Source of the DNA: Lineus longissimus
Lineage: Eukaryota > Nemertea > Pilidiophora > Heteronemertea > Lineidae
Length of the DNA stretch: 64,000 bases
Direction of reading: 5' to 3'
Assembly (NCBI RefSeq): GCF_910592395.1
Contig: NC_088323.1
Coordinates: 9,176,001 to 9,240,000 of the forward strand
The notes below the pieces were generated by a model. That model did no database searches, was not told the origin of the DNA, and worked only from the letters and a program-made list of their open reading frames with translations. Below, in pieces: positions 34,231 to 43,948 of this stretch. Position numbers and translations under genes: made by a program. How positions within the stretch are numbered: the first letter of the stretch is position 1; each line of letters begins with the position of its first letter.

Positions 34231-36115
34231 CATGCGCCTCCGTGTAAGATCTCGTGATATTTGGGTGTTCGATCGCAACGCATCTCGCGCCTTGGAACGA
34301 ATGCCAAGTATGAATTGAGCCCGAACGCTCTTGCGCCAGGCCCAAGTAATAGTTGAGTATGAAGTTCCGTAAAAAAGAATAACCAGACACTGGACGCGAT
34401 GTACGTCAGTAAACTGCAACAAAACCGATGTGTAATCATCGTCTGCCATCTTTTATCAAAAATCACATTCAGCGGCCATTTTCAGCCGAAGTATAGCCCA
34501 ATCTGAGAATCGTTCGCTTCGGCCTAGCGCGAGATCAGGCACCATGCAGTACCAAAAAGAACGCTGTGGCGCTTACTCCCGCCTAATAATCGAACACAGT
34601 TTTAAACAGTAAATATGAGAATATCAATATTCAATATATGATAATTAGTTGTAAATTTGCGACGTTGTCTTCATTCTAACACAGCCGATGTGGAATAGGT
34701 CAGTCAAAAAATAATGCAGGTCATTTTTTCATGGATGTTGGCTTTTCCCTAAATGCTTCATATTCTTTGCGTTTTAAACAATGATAAATACCTGTAAATT
34801 CCATAAGAATCAACCTGTTGATGTTAAAACATAGATATTCTTGTACTGTTTGTGTGGGCTGATTCCACTAAAAAGGTGCCATGGCCCGTTTCGAATGTTC
34901 TTATTTCCAATTTCAGATGAGCCTTCTGGGCTTTTGCACATTCTAACTCTCACTCCAACTTTATCTCCGATGTTGAATTACATTACAGTTATTTAGTAAT
35001 ATATTCAATCAGTTAATCGACGAAAGTTTTCATAGCATTGTCCGTCGGCAGTAGAGTTTTTTAAACTCCAAATTCGATCGATGCAGAAGCATGATGGATA
35101 CAACCAGTGGCGGATCTAGGCGGGGGCGTGGGGGAGCGTACGCCCCCCCCCCTATTTTTTGCAGAACAAATAATTTTGTTCAAAATTCCATCAAACTTGG
35201 AGTTAGAATGATCGTGAAATGCAAGGAAAACGCATTTCAGAGCTTCTTGTTTTCAAATTCCTTGGGGAGGGCTATATACAAGGCCCATGTTCGCGCTTCG
35301 CGCCTACGGTGCGCGCAATGTTCAAACTTCGCCTTCACTTACGTCTCCACCCCATCCTTTCTAAAAAGTCTGGATCCGCCCCGGTACCAGCGAAGTCCAC
35401 GACTGGAAAAACGACTTTATTACATACGCCTAGTAAAGTATGTATGGAACTCAAAAGTAATTTTGTGCAGTACACGTAAATTATCACTTTGGAATGTTAA
35501 CCGAGAATTCAGTTGAGTTGAAGTTATCCACAGATGACTGAATTTCAACCTCAAAGTTGAAGCTTAAGTGCACTTTACGACGTGAATTTGAGCGAGTATT
35601 GGGTTTCTTTTTCAACAGCGACATTCATGAAATTGGTGCAAAAGTTACATAGTTTTTTTTCCAGTTTGATTTCAAGTATCGTTCAACATTTAGTGCACAT
35701 GATCCATCGCCGAGTGGAGCATATTCCTCAACACCAATGGTACTCTCGATTGTTTTACTACCTCAAAGCATAGTGTTGAACGTTTCTGTGTATTTCATAT
35801 GCAGCGTATTGGCCAATTGTACGAGACATAGGTCACACGATAGCCGAAGAAAATTCTAACAATGATGATATGAAAAATGAAATATCGGCTATCTGCTTTT
35901 TCCAAAGCTGATGTCTTGTTTTCTAGTCACGGCAATTTCAGCCCTTGGTACCAGCATCCTTGTGAAAATGGCAGGTTCCTGTTTGATCATTGCCATCATG
36001 GCCGTTTACGTAGGTGGTGGAAAAGGCAATACACCTCTGAGTATTGCAACGCATTACCTATTTCTAAAGGCGCCTTTGATTTTGTGCTGCAGGATTTAGG
36101 CGAACATGGATAGTT
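34231..36115 (-). repeat. Paralogous block A, inverted part
   Basis: The reverse complement of this stretch matches 57000-62410 piecewise. Examples are GATAATTAGTTGTAAATTTG (near 34640), AAAAAATAATGCAGGTCATT (near 34705), CTTTACGACGTGAATTTGAG (near 35574) and a PAN-like exon remnant at about 35880-36060. The copy at 57-62 kb holds a pogo element in the middle; this one instead holds a MITE (35105-35384) and about 200 bp of extra sequence. The exon remnant here has in-frame stops. Confidence 0.7.
35105..35384. mobile_element. MITE with CAGTGGCGGATCTAGG ends
   Basis: The left end CAGTGGCGGATCTAGGCGGG matches the reversed right end CCGGGGCGGATCCAG. A C run (35141-35150) follows the left end. 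The sequence is absent from the paralogous copy in block B. GGCGGATCYAG-type ends are common in hAT-like MITEs of animals; a target duplication is not clear. No valid ORF; the open frame through it is accidental. Confidence 0.55.
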
Positions 36116-36469
36116 TACTATCTAGCACAATGGGCCGAATAAATAAAAACTAGCATTTGCTTTTTCGACCCATTTTCTTAAGAACTCATTAATAAAAACG
36201 AGCATTGCCTGTAAGAAAAAGCATGTTCTCAGCTAGACAAAGCAAATGCTTGGACCGCTGAGCACGAACTTGAACTTCAAGAACATGCTTGAATGTGTAT
36301 TAATAAAGACCATCCTTATCTCACATGACAGAGCATTTGCTCACAGTTAACACAAGCTACTCTGGAGGTGCTTTCGCATTTGCTTCAAGAGGTTTGCAGA
36401 AAACAGCACAGATATGTTTATGCGAATTCGGCAGCAAAAAATCTACAAAAACCGCATAGATCGAGATGA

Positions 36470-37282
36470 GATCTCACTTATCGCAAGTTATTTCGTTTCG
36501 ACAAAGAAAACGTGGAATGGCTTGCAGCAACATTTGTGCCTGATACAGTCGAGAGCAGAGGCGGGTGTCTGACTCCAGTGGCACGCATGGAGAGTACGTT
36601 ACACTACTTGGCGGATCCTGGTTACCAGACAAGTGTGGCAGAGCTGATGAGTGTAACGCAGCCTACCGTTTCCAACTGCGTTTCCAGCACTATAAACTGT
36701 ATTGCGCAGCAAAATCCACGATGGATTAAATTCTCATGTTCTTTTACTGATGCCACCCGGGCAAAGGAGCGATGGGCATATAAGCTCGGCGTTCCATTTA
36801 CGCTGGGAACGATCGACTGCACTCATGTAAGAATTGACAAGCCTGATGGTCGGTTTGGTGACGAATTTATCAATCGAAAGAACTTTGCCTCATTTAATGT
36901 TCAGGCGACATGTGACGAAAAGTGTCGATGTAGGATGGCCTGGATCAGTGCACGACTCACGTATATTCCAAACATCGGAACTACACGCTGCGGTTTTAAG
37001 GAACGTTCATGGCGTTCTTCTTGGCGATTCTGGTTATGGAGTTGCACCCTACATGATGACACCATTTAGTGACCCAAATACTCCAGCTTCAACCGTGAAC
37101 ATGCGAAAAATTGAGCGGTGATAGAACAAGGTTTTGGACAGTTAAAACGACGATTCCCTATCCTCCGTTATGGCATCCGATTGAAACTAGACAACGTACC
37201 CAAATGTTTAATTGCTTGTTTTGTTTTGCACAATATTGGAAAAATGTTGAACGATGCTGATGATTTTGACAATGAAGAGTAG
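36470..37282 (+). pseudogene. Harbinger (HARBI1-like) transposase, two frameshifts
   Basis: Three frames in succession spell one DDE_Tnp_4-type protein. The first has a helix-turn-helix part (SVAELMSVTQPTVSNCV) and the first catalytic Asp in GTIDCTHVRIDKP. After a shift near 36925 the second frame has DVGWPGSVHDSRIF and the second Asp in VLLGDSGYGVAPYM. After a shift near 37115 the third frame has the catalytic Glu in VIEQGFGQLKRRFP and a normal C-terminus (CLIACFVLHNIGKML), stopping at 37282. The upstream segment is also disturbed (a stop just before DLTYRKLFRFDKENVEWLA). Such enzymes cut at 3-bp TWA-like targets. This copy cannot make the full protein. Confidence 0.85.
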
Positions 37283-37627
37283 GAACCTGTTTTTGATGAC
37301 CAGAATCAAGAAGCACCCTTGGCAGATCGGCAAATACGACTGCAAGGAGAGCAAAAACGCCAAGAGATCACAAACTTCCTGTATGACAGACATCTCCAGC
37401 GTGTATAACTTATCATGTAGAATTTTGCCATGTGAATCTAGCTACACACTACGGAAAAAATGATAACATTCGTTTGTGTACATTCGTCTTTAGTGTGTAC
37501 TGTTTAAGGATACCCAAGAAGTGGTCGCCGCTGTTCTTGGTGGTATACGCAAATCAAATGATTTTGAATAAAAACTTATTTGAATAAGTTTTTCTCTTTA
37601 TTTGCTTTAGTGGTTACATTTTCTAAT

Positions 37628-38600
37628 TTATGGAGTCAAATCATTATTCAACAAAGAAAGGTATGAGATTTGCGTCTCAGAAGCGCCATCTGTCTGCTTC
37701 TGCTCGTTTTGCTCTTCAAGACGTCTTATTTTAATCCTCGTTAGCTTCAGTTGCTTCATAAGCACGAGTCTCTGTAGCTCAGCTGTTGACAGATTCCTGG
37801 TTTCTTCAGTTTCGGAGGACAACAGTCTTTTCTTCGGAACATTCAAGGGAACCGGTGTTAAGCAACGACTTGGTGGAGGTATAGCCGCAGTTGAACTGGT
37901 TGGATGCAATTCAGGAGGAACAAAGAAAGCCTGAAAAAATAATTACATGTAATTTCAATTATAGTTTAGCTTAATCTGAATCTTTATGTAACCTTCAGAC
38001 AATCTGCAAGACCTTTACAGAAAGTTCCTGTTTTTAGTGTATGATGCTACTTAGACTCACAGGAAAACTGCACAGTCATAGCCCCTTTCTGCATATGTAT
38101 CGATACGATGGCACTAAATACATTTGATGTTGCAACGGTGGGCTGAGGCGACGATGGCATATGGACAAAACGACCTGGGCATGAGCTCTTGGCATGACTC
38201 GATTGAAATCCAGCCGAAATTGACGAGGTCATCTTTGTAACGGTTGGGGTTCATCTCCATTCAAATGGTTGTTAAGCTGCTGCTTCCAAGAACAAAGAAC
38301 AATTTTCCCATTTCCAGTTTGGTTCTTATCAGTCATCTTCTTCACGCTGCTTTTCATGTTCGATATTTTCTTCAGGATTTGCTTCTCATCCATAACCTTT
38401 CCAATGCTGGTAAAGGTAGTTGACTTTGCATCCTGTAGTGCCTTGCTCTTTTTGTCCTTCGTACATGGTAACTGACTTTTCACAAGTATAACAGGATGCT
38501 TTTTGATGAGGGACACCACAGTCAGATTAAAGTCTTCAGAGTTGGCTGAATTCTCTTCAGAATCTGCAAACGATGCCATGGCATGCACGTTCCTTGGCAA
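37628..38600 (-). pseudogene. Harbinger accessory (Myb/SANT-like) gene, probably broken
   Basis: The first frame (38600-38229) encodes an acidic start and a compact Lys-rich region (MDEKQILKKISNMKSSVKK) that fits the DNA-binding partner protein of Harbinger elements. A second frame (38232-38047) overlaps it. A third exon-like frame (37909-37628) follows an acceptor-like TTTCAG, is Pro-rich and then has a coiled-coil helix (RIKIRRLEEQNEQKQ). The frames do not join cleanly, so either an intron was missed or there are indels. In known elements this partner helps import the transposase to the nucleus and bind the ends. Confidence 0.5.
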
Positions 38601-38880
38601 ATAACGAAAGAGACTCTAAAACCATATAGGCCTACATACCCACATTCATTGGAATTAAAGACCCAACAACCCCACGGTTGCATCGGACAATAGGGTTGAG
38701 TAACACAGGTGCCACACAGTTCTTGCTTATATCACAAACAAACGATTAAAGCTGATGTAGAAGGTTATTAATACATTTCCATGCATTTGCTTCGGCTTGA
38801 TCTTCCTCTAGGCGACCTTTTGCTTTTGCTTTCTGCTTCAACTTGTAAGCAATTGCTAATTTATATTTATTCAGCCCAAT

Positions 38881-39189
38881 GTTCTGAAGCTTTGACAACA
38901 ACACATGTACAATGTAACATGTTTGAACATTGTTCGCAAACGCCAGGTAACATCCAGGACTGACATAACTGACTATCCCGTAACACGCAGGTCGCTATAT
39001 AGGTCGGGTCATCAATGTCCATTGTTGGCCTGGAGTAAAATGGACATCATCGCTATTGTTAGAGTAAAAATTGACACTTTCGCTGGACTCAGAAAACTTT
39101 ACAAATCAGGCCTGGGTCAGATGGCGAGCTATACGAGAAACTACTGTATGTTGCGTGAAAATGTTGAATGTACAGAATCAAGGCAACCG
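38881..39189. other. Unannotated spacer
   Basis: No repeat partner or domain was recognised between the Harbinger element and the inverted-repeat arm. Confidence 0.35.
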
Positions 39190-39967
39190 CTTCATCGGCG
39201 ACCAGGAGTGACCTTCAGGTATAATATCATCATTTGCGAACCCATTCACGTCAATTTTAAGAAATATATCAAGACAAGCATATTTCGGGAAGGGATTAAT
39301 GAGGACTTAATTGTCGAAGCGACATTCTAGAATCAATCATCAATCAATACGGAGTCTTGTATAGCGCCAGATCCACCATGGAAATGGTGCTCAAGACATT
39401 GGTATCACAAATCATAGTTTCAAAAGAAAAATCCGTTAGCCTCTTTATTTTTGCGGAACTACATGATAGTTATGACAACCAAACCCAGAGCCTCCTTGGC
39501 TGCGATGAAATGCAGCATTTTGTATGGCACGGGCGTATATCTCAAATACATTTCTGCAAAAATTACATACGCTGATCTGAAGCCAGTGGTTACCCTCATT
39601 CGTCGGCCAAATGCGTGTCACAACCATTGAGACAAGTAAGTTCTGGTTCTATGGAGCCACATGTAATTTGCAACAAAATTCAAAAATTAAAAGTACACCA
39701 TCCATTTACCATGCAAAAAAATATTCAGGCATATCGTGCTTCGTTTGGACAACAATATTCTGCCAAAAATAAATCAACTTATTTTTTTTTTTTTATTTAT
39801 TTATTCGTGTAAAATACATGTACAATATTTGATATAACATGACAAGACATTGGATTATGAACAAAATAAAACGTACATGCATTACACTGGTAACCATGTA
39901 GGTCGAGACCTATTATATGGCACCAGATAATATGGGTTGTGTCGTCGGGGTGCCGGCGACATGCGCA

Positions 39968-42895
39968 CTAAGTGGGCCGACAGTTTGCACAACGGCAGAA
40001 AGTGACGAAAGTGCACATGTCGTCGACATCCAAACGATCCAACCTGTCAAAATAATAAACATTAAGGGACGATTTAAAATGCATTTTTTTCAAATTATGT
40101 AATTGGACCGGGAGGCTGTTCCACAGCTTCGGTGTCCTCACCCAGTATGAGGCACCGAACGTCTCCGAGTGGAATCTCGGCTGCGCCAGTCGTAAACCGT
40201 CGCCCCTTACAGCCGGGGTTATATAAAAACGTGCATTAAAATCCAGGACATTATAATAAGAATCGTGCATAAAAACTAGATCCTTGATTTCCCGACGGTA
40301 CGACAGGGGCAGCAGAGACAACGCTCGCAGACGCTCCACATATGGCATATCAGGGCTTAAAATGTGACGAGTCACCCTCCGCTGGACACGCTCTAAAGTT
40401 TCAAGATCACGTCGCACATGTGTGTCGAATACCACCGTACCATATTCAAGGCGACTACGCACAAGTGATTTATACAACATGATATTCAAATTAACGTCTG
40501 CAGTACGCCCGCATACACGCCTGATCATACCCCACATTCTACTTGCACTGCTTGCAATACCATTGACATGAGATGACCATGACAGGTCCGAAGAAAAGAC
40601 AATACCAAGATCCTTGAATTTATCAACCCGACACAATGCAAAACCATTGATATTGTAAAAGAAGTGTGTCGGATTTAACTTCCTAGTAACACTCATGACC
40701 ATGCATTTGCTTGGGCTAAATGTCATGCCCCACCGTTTACTCCAAGCGTACAATTTATCAAGGTCGGTCTGAAGTAGCAGACAGTCGGTTACAGACTCTA
40801 TCTCCCTACACATTTTGGAATCATCAGCAAAAAGATCCATGGCAGTACCGTCACTAACGACCTCAGCAATATCATTTACGTACAATAAGAATAAAAGAGG
40901 GCCTAAAATTGACCCTTGCGGCACACCAGACAGTACATCTAAAAGTGATGACTCCGAGCCATTAATCACAACTCTCTGCTTCCTATTTGTAAGATACGAC
41001 GTTAACCAACTCAGAAGACGTCCACAGATTCCAAAGGAACGAATCTTATGTAATAAGAGGCAATGGGGAACGGAATCGAAAGCTTTAGCAAAATCCAAAT
41101 ATATAACATCAGTTTGACCCCCACTATCTAAGACCTGGCCCAGTCTATGCTGGAACTGAACAAGCTGAGTGGCCGTTGACCGCCTGTTACAGAAGCCATG
41201 CTGGCCTTTATAGACTGACGGACTTAAGACTGGATAGATACTGTTATAAATGCAACGTTCCATTACTTTAGAAACCACAGATAGGAGAGACACGGGTCTA
41301 TAATTTGAAATCAAATGCTTGTCTCCCTTCTTGTACACTGGCACAACGTTAGCGATTTTCCAATCGTTTGGTAAAACACCTGTCTGCATTGAAACGTTGA
41401 ATAAAAATGCGAGTGAAGAACACAGTGTAGAGGCACACTCCCTCAGAACACGATTAGAGACCCTGTCAGGCCCACAGGCCTTAGACTTGTCCAGCCTGTT
41501 TAATACCGATTTCACCTCAACTGCTGTAAAGTTAACAGAATCAAGGTTATAATTATCATACATGGTAACATCAGGTTTTCTCAAGTCGTTGTGATGAGAA
41601 AAATTGGAATAAAAATAACCATTGAAGGCTTTTGCCTTGCGCAGAGGAGTCACAAAAGACTCATTGCCCAGCTTCGCTGTCTCTGGTACAGAGTTTGATT
41701 TGGTTTTTGCGTGATAGAAGTTCCAAAAACGTTTTGGGTTTCTACGCACTTCTGATCCAAGATTGTTTACATTCGCTTTGTATTTGTCACGGGTCAAATT
41801 TCTGAGTTCATTGCGCAGGCGCCGGTATTTCCTCCAACAAGAGTCACTGTTCCTGTTTTTTGCGCAGCGGCGGGCAGCATTCACTTTTGTTGACATGCGT
41901 CTCACTTCGCGGTCAATCCATGGCGGATAGCTTTTGTCACGAATAGTTTTCCGCGGAATAAAGCGGTCTAATCCAGTGTTATACACACCTAGCCACTCTG
42001 ACCACAAATTGTCAATGCCGTCCTGGCCATTTTGCAAACAGAAATCAGAGTTGGGACCAAGCTCGTCACAAAGGAATGACCTTAGACCTGTGTAGTCCGC
42101 ACGCGTAAAGTCATAAACAACGCGCGAAATTCCAACACGACGGGGCATTCTAGTACGGAAATTCGACACTACGGGAAAATGATCAGAATCGTACATTCCT
42201 GGCCATGTTTCCGTGTCACTGAATCGCTCTGGTTGATTTGTCAGGATTAAGTCGAGTATGTTTCCATGCTTATGAGTAGGGTTGAGGACGAGCTGTGTTA
42301 ACGAGAAATCGTTCACGATATTACAAAACTCCCCAGACACATGAGAGCCATTGACACTAGACACAGTGTCCCAATTGATGCTCGGAATGTTTAGGTCGCC
42401 TGAGAGACAAATATTGCTGAATTCTCCTTCACAACTTTTGAGAACGTCCCTGAGGTCCCCCAGGAACGCCATCTGCTCATCGACATTATCCGGTGGATTA
42501 TAGCACACAATAAGAGCAAAAGGCTCGTCAGAATCTGGTTTGACCTCGCACACAAGAATCTCGGAGTTTTCTTTTTCCAGGTCAGTTCTACGGTACGACG
42601 GCATGTCCGATCTACATGCCATTAGAACGCCGCCACCACGTTTTTGTTCCTGCGAGTTGCGGTCCCTTCGATGGATGGTGTACGAAGGCGGCAGTATTTC
42701 ACCGTCTGCTACCTCTGCGTTTAACCAAGTCTCCGAAACACACACGAAATCAAACTGATTACAAAGCACCAACTGCTGGAATTGCGCCAGCTTATTTTTC
42801 GACCGATTTACAGTTTTTAGACTACGAGCGTTCAGCAACATAAATGAGTGGCCATCCCTGACTGCATGTTCTCCAGCGGAGTTGTCTCGACACAT
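39968..42895 (-). CDS. LINE ORF2: endonuclease plus reverse transcriptase, 975 aa
   Basis: Single open frame from ATG 42895. Residues 15-245 form an apurinic-type endonuclease: LLNARSL, E55 in SETWL, D167 in SGDLNIP, and D238/H239 in YDSDHFPV. Residues about 450-760 form the reverse transcriptase: the first catalytic Asp D601 in YLDFAKAFDS, SGVPQGSILGPLLFLLYVND, and FADD with D691/D692. A C-terminal Cys-rich end (CTFVTFCRCANC) may bind nucleic acid. The enzyme nicks DNA and primes reverse transcription of its own RNA there. All key residues are present. The RT type is CR1/Jockey-like; the exact clade is undetermined. Translation probably depends on ORF1, ten bases upstream. Confidence 0.9.
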   Translation of the reverse strand: MCRDNSAGEHAVRDGHSFMLLNARSLKTVNRSKNKLAQFQQLVLCNQFDFVCVSETWLNAEVADGEILPPSYTIHRRDRNSQEQKRGGGVLMACRSDMPSYRRTDLEKENSEILVCEVKPDSDEPFALIVCYNPPDNVDEQMAFLGDLRDVLKSCEGEFSNICLSGDLNIPSINWDTVSSVNGSHVSGEFCNIVNDFSLTQLVLNPTHKHGNILDLILTNQPERFSDTETWPGMYDSDHFPVVSNFRTRMPRRVGISRVVYDFTRADYTGLRSFLCDELGPNSDFCLQNGQDGIDNLWSEWLGVYNTGLDRFIPRKTIRDKSYPPWIDREVRRMSTKVNAARRCAKNRNSDSCWRKYRRLRNELRNLTRDKYKANVNNLGSEVRRNPKRFWNFYHAKTKSNSVPETAKLGNESFVTPLRKAKAFNGYFYSNFSHHNDLRKPDVTMYDNYNLDSVNFTAVEVKSVLNRLDKSKACGPDRVSNRVLRECASTLCSSLAFLFNVSMQTGVLPNDWKIANVVPVYKKGDKHLISNYRPVSLLSVVSKVMERCIYNSIYPVLSPSVYKGQHGFCNRRSTATQLVQFQHRLGQVLDSGGQTDVIYLDFAKAFDSVPHCLLLHKIRSFGICGRLLSWLTSYLTNRKQRVVINGSESSLLDVLSGVPQGSILGPLLFLLYVNDIAEVVSDGTAMDLFADDSKMCREIESVTDCLLLQTDLDKLYAWSKRWGMTFSPSKCMVMSVTRKLNPTHFFYNINGFALCRVDKFKDLGIVFSSDLSWSSHVNGIASSASRMWGMIRRVCGRTADVNLNIMLYKSLVRSRLEYGTVVFDTHVRRDLETLERVQRRVTRHILSPDMPYVERLRALSLLPLSYRREIKDLVFMHDSYYNVLDFNARFYITPAVRGDGLRLAQPRFHSETFGASYWVRTPKLWNSLPVQLHNLKKMHFKSSLNVYYFDRLDRLDVDDMCTFVTFCRCANCRPT

Positions 42896-42904
42896 TGCGT
42901 CATC

Positions 42905-43948
42905 CTAGCGGTTTGCATTCGCTCCACGGTTATATCCTTCCTGGCGGTTATTCGTGTTTCGTGTTACTGTTTGGTTACCCTGAGGTCGATTTCGGCTATT
43001 CATTTTATCGTTTCGATTATTCTCGTTGGGGACATATTTCTGTTGCTTGGCGACCACTCGCGAGCCTTTGACCTCAAGCACGTCGCCAGCGCCTGGGAGA
43101 TTTTTCACAATTGTCCGTATATTATTCTCGGCGATTCTCTGTGACAGAGGCTTATCGTTCGAAATATACACATTACTGTACTGACGACACTCCTTAAGCG
43201 ATTGTTTAGCGTCCATTATCAGAGATTTGTCCTCATACGACCGGCACGTGGCAATAATCAGGCCTGGGCGGTCATTGTATGAGCGTTTGCGTTCGACTTT
43301 TTGAAAAGACAAGTCCTTCAGCTTTAGCCCTTCCCGCAAAAGGGCTTGTGTCTTGTTTGCGACATTTTCATTCTTTCCCTCCTGTAGATTTCGAATCACA
43401 ATATTCAAAAACTCCGCGGAGTCATCCGATTTTCTTCTAAGAGCAGCCACCTGAGCTTTCACTTCTGCCACTTCCACTTTTACTTTCTCACTAACGATGT
43501 CGTTCACCTTGCGTAACACAGATTCCTCAATTGTCCGCTCAAGCGTATTAATCTGGTCCGTAAGCTTTCTCTCTATATCATTGACGTTGCCCGTAAGGTT
43601 AAGTATAGCATTCATAATGTCCTTGTTACTGAACGTTTTCTGACCTGGGTTTTTCGGCGTCTTTGTCGCAGCCGTTGCACGAATCGGTGAAGACCCCCCG
43701 GCGGCGTTAATACAGGAGGGCACTGGTGATGAAACATCATCTGAAGAACCGGTAACGTCAGAACAGCCTACAGCTCCACAAACACTCACATCGGCAAGGA
43801 CCGTCATATCACTTTCACCTGACACCTTTCGCCATTTTAGAAGCGACCCTATATCTGTTTCACACAGGGTCTTAGACCGACCACGCTTATTTGCGCGTAC
43901 GGGTGCATGCTTTGTCGTGCTTTGTGTTTGGTCTTTGATCGACGCCAT
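42905..43948 (-). CDS. LINE ORF1: nucleic-acid-binding protein, 347 aa
   Basis: The start is the first ATG in the frame (43948, context AACAAGATGGCG); the frame upstream of it has no ATG. An N-terminal basic patch (KRGRSK) is followed by a Ser/Ala-rich linker. A coiled coil spans about residues 110-195 (NDIERKLTDQINTLERTIEE), then an RRM-like region (FLNIVIRNLQEGKNE), and a basic Asn/Arg-rich tail. This is the usual order in LINE ORF1 proteins, which form trimers and coat the element's RNA. It ends in TAG at 42907-42905. ORF2 starts in the same reading frame after three sense codons, so a single stop codon separates the two proteins. Confidence 0.8.
   Translation of the reverse strand: MASIKDQTQSTTKHAPVRANKRGRSKTLCETDIGSLLKWRKVSGESDMTVLADVSVCGAVGCSDVTGSSDDVSSPVPSCINAAGGSSPIRATAATKTPKNPGQKTFSNKDIMNAILNLTGNVNDIERKLTDQINTLERTIEESVLRKVNDIVSEKVKVEVAEVKAQVAALRRKSDDSAEFLNIVIRNLQEGKNENVANKTQALLREGLKLKDLSFQKVERKRSYNDRPGLIIATCRSYEDKSLIMDAKQSLKECRQYSNVYISNDKPLSQRIAENNIRTIVKNLPGAGDVLEVKGSRVVAKQQKYVPNENNRNDKMNSRNRPQGNQTVTRNTNNRQEGYNRGANANR

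Larger units (their letters stand above)
36132..38877. mobile_element. PIF/Harbinger element, two genes in convergent orientation, inactive
   Basis: The ends are inverted repeats GGGCYGAATAAATAWAAAYTAG followed by CAWTTGCTT, flanked by AAT at 36129-36131 and 38878-38880 (a 3-bp duplication as in Harbinger). The left subterminal region has repeated AGCAAATGCT/AGCATTTGCT words. It carries a DDE transposase on + and a second, Myb/SANT-type candidate gene on -, the classic Harbinger pair. Both are damaged. Confidence 0.8.

Noticed and set aside
34265-34602. Possible separate MITE with GTGTTCGAT ends inside block A
   Set aside because: Homology to block B continues past both putative ends, so these are not element borders here.
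35091-35516. 141-codon plus-strand frame
   Set aside because: It spans a MITE and its poly-C tract and encodes nothing recognisable.
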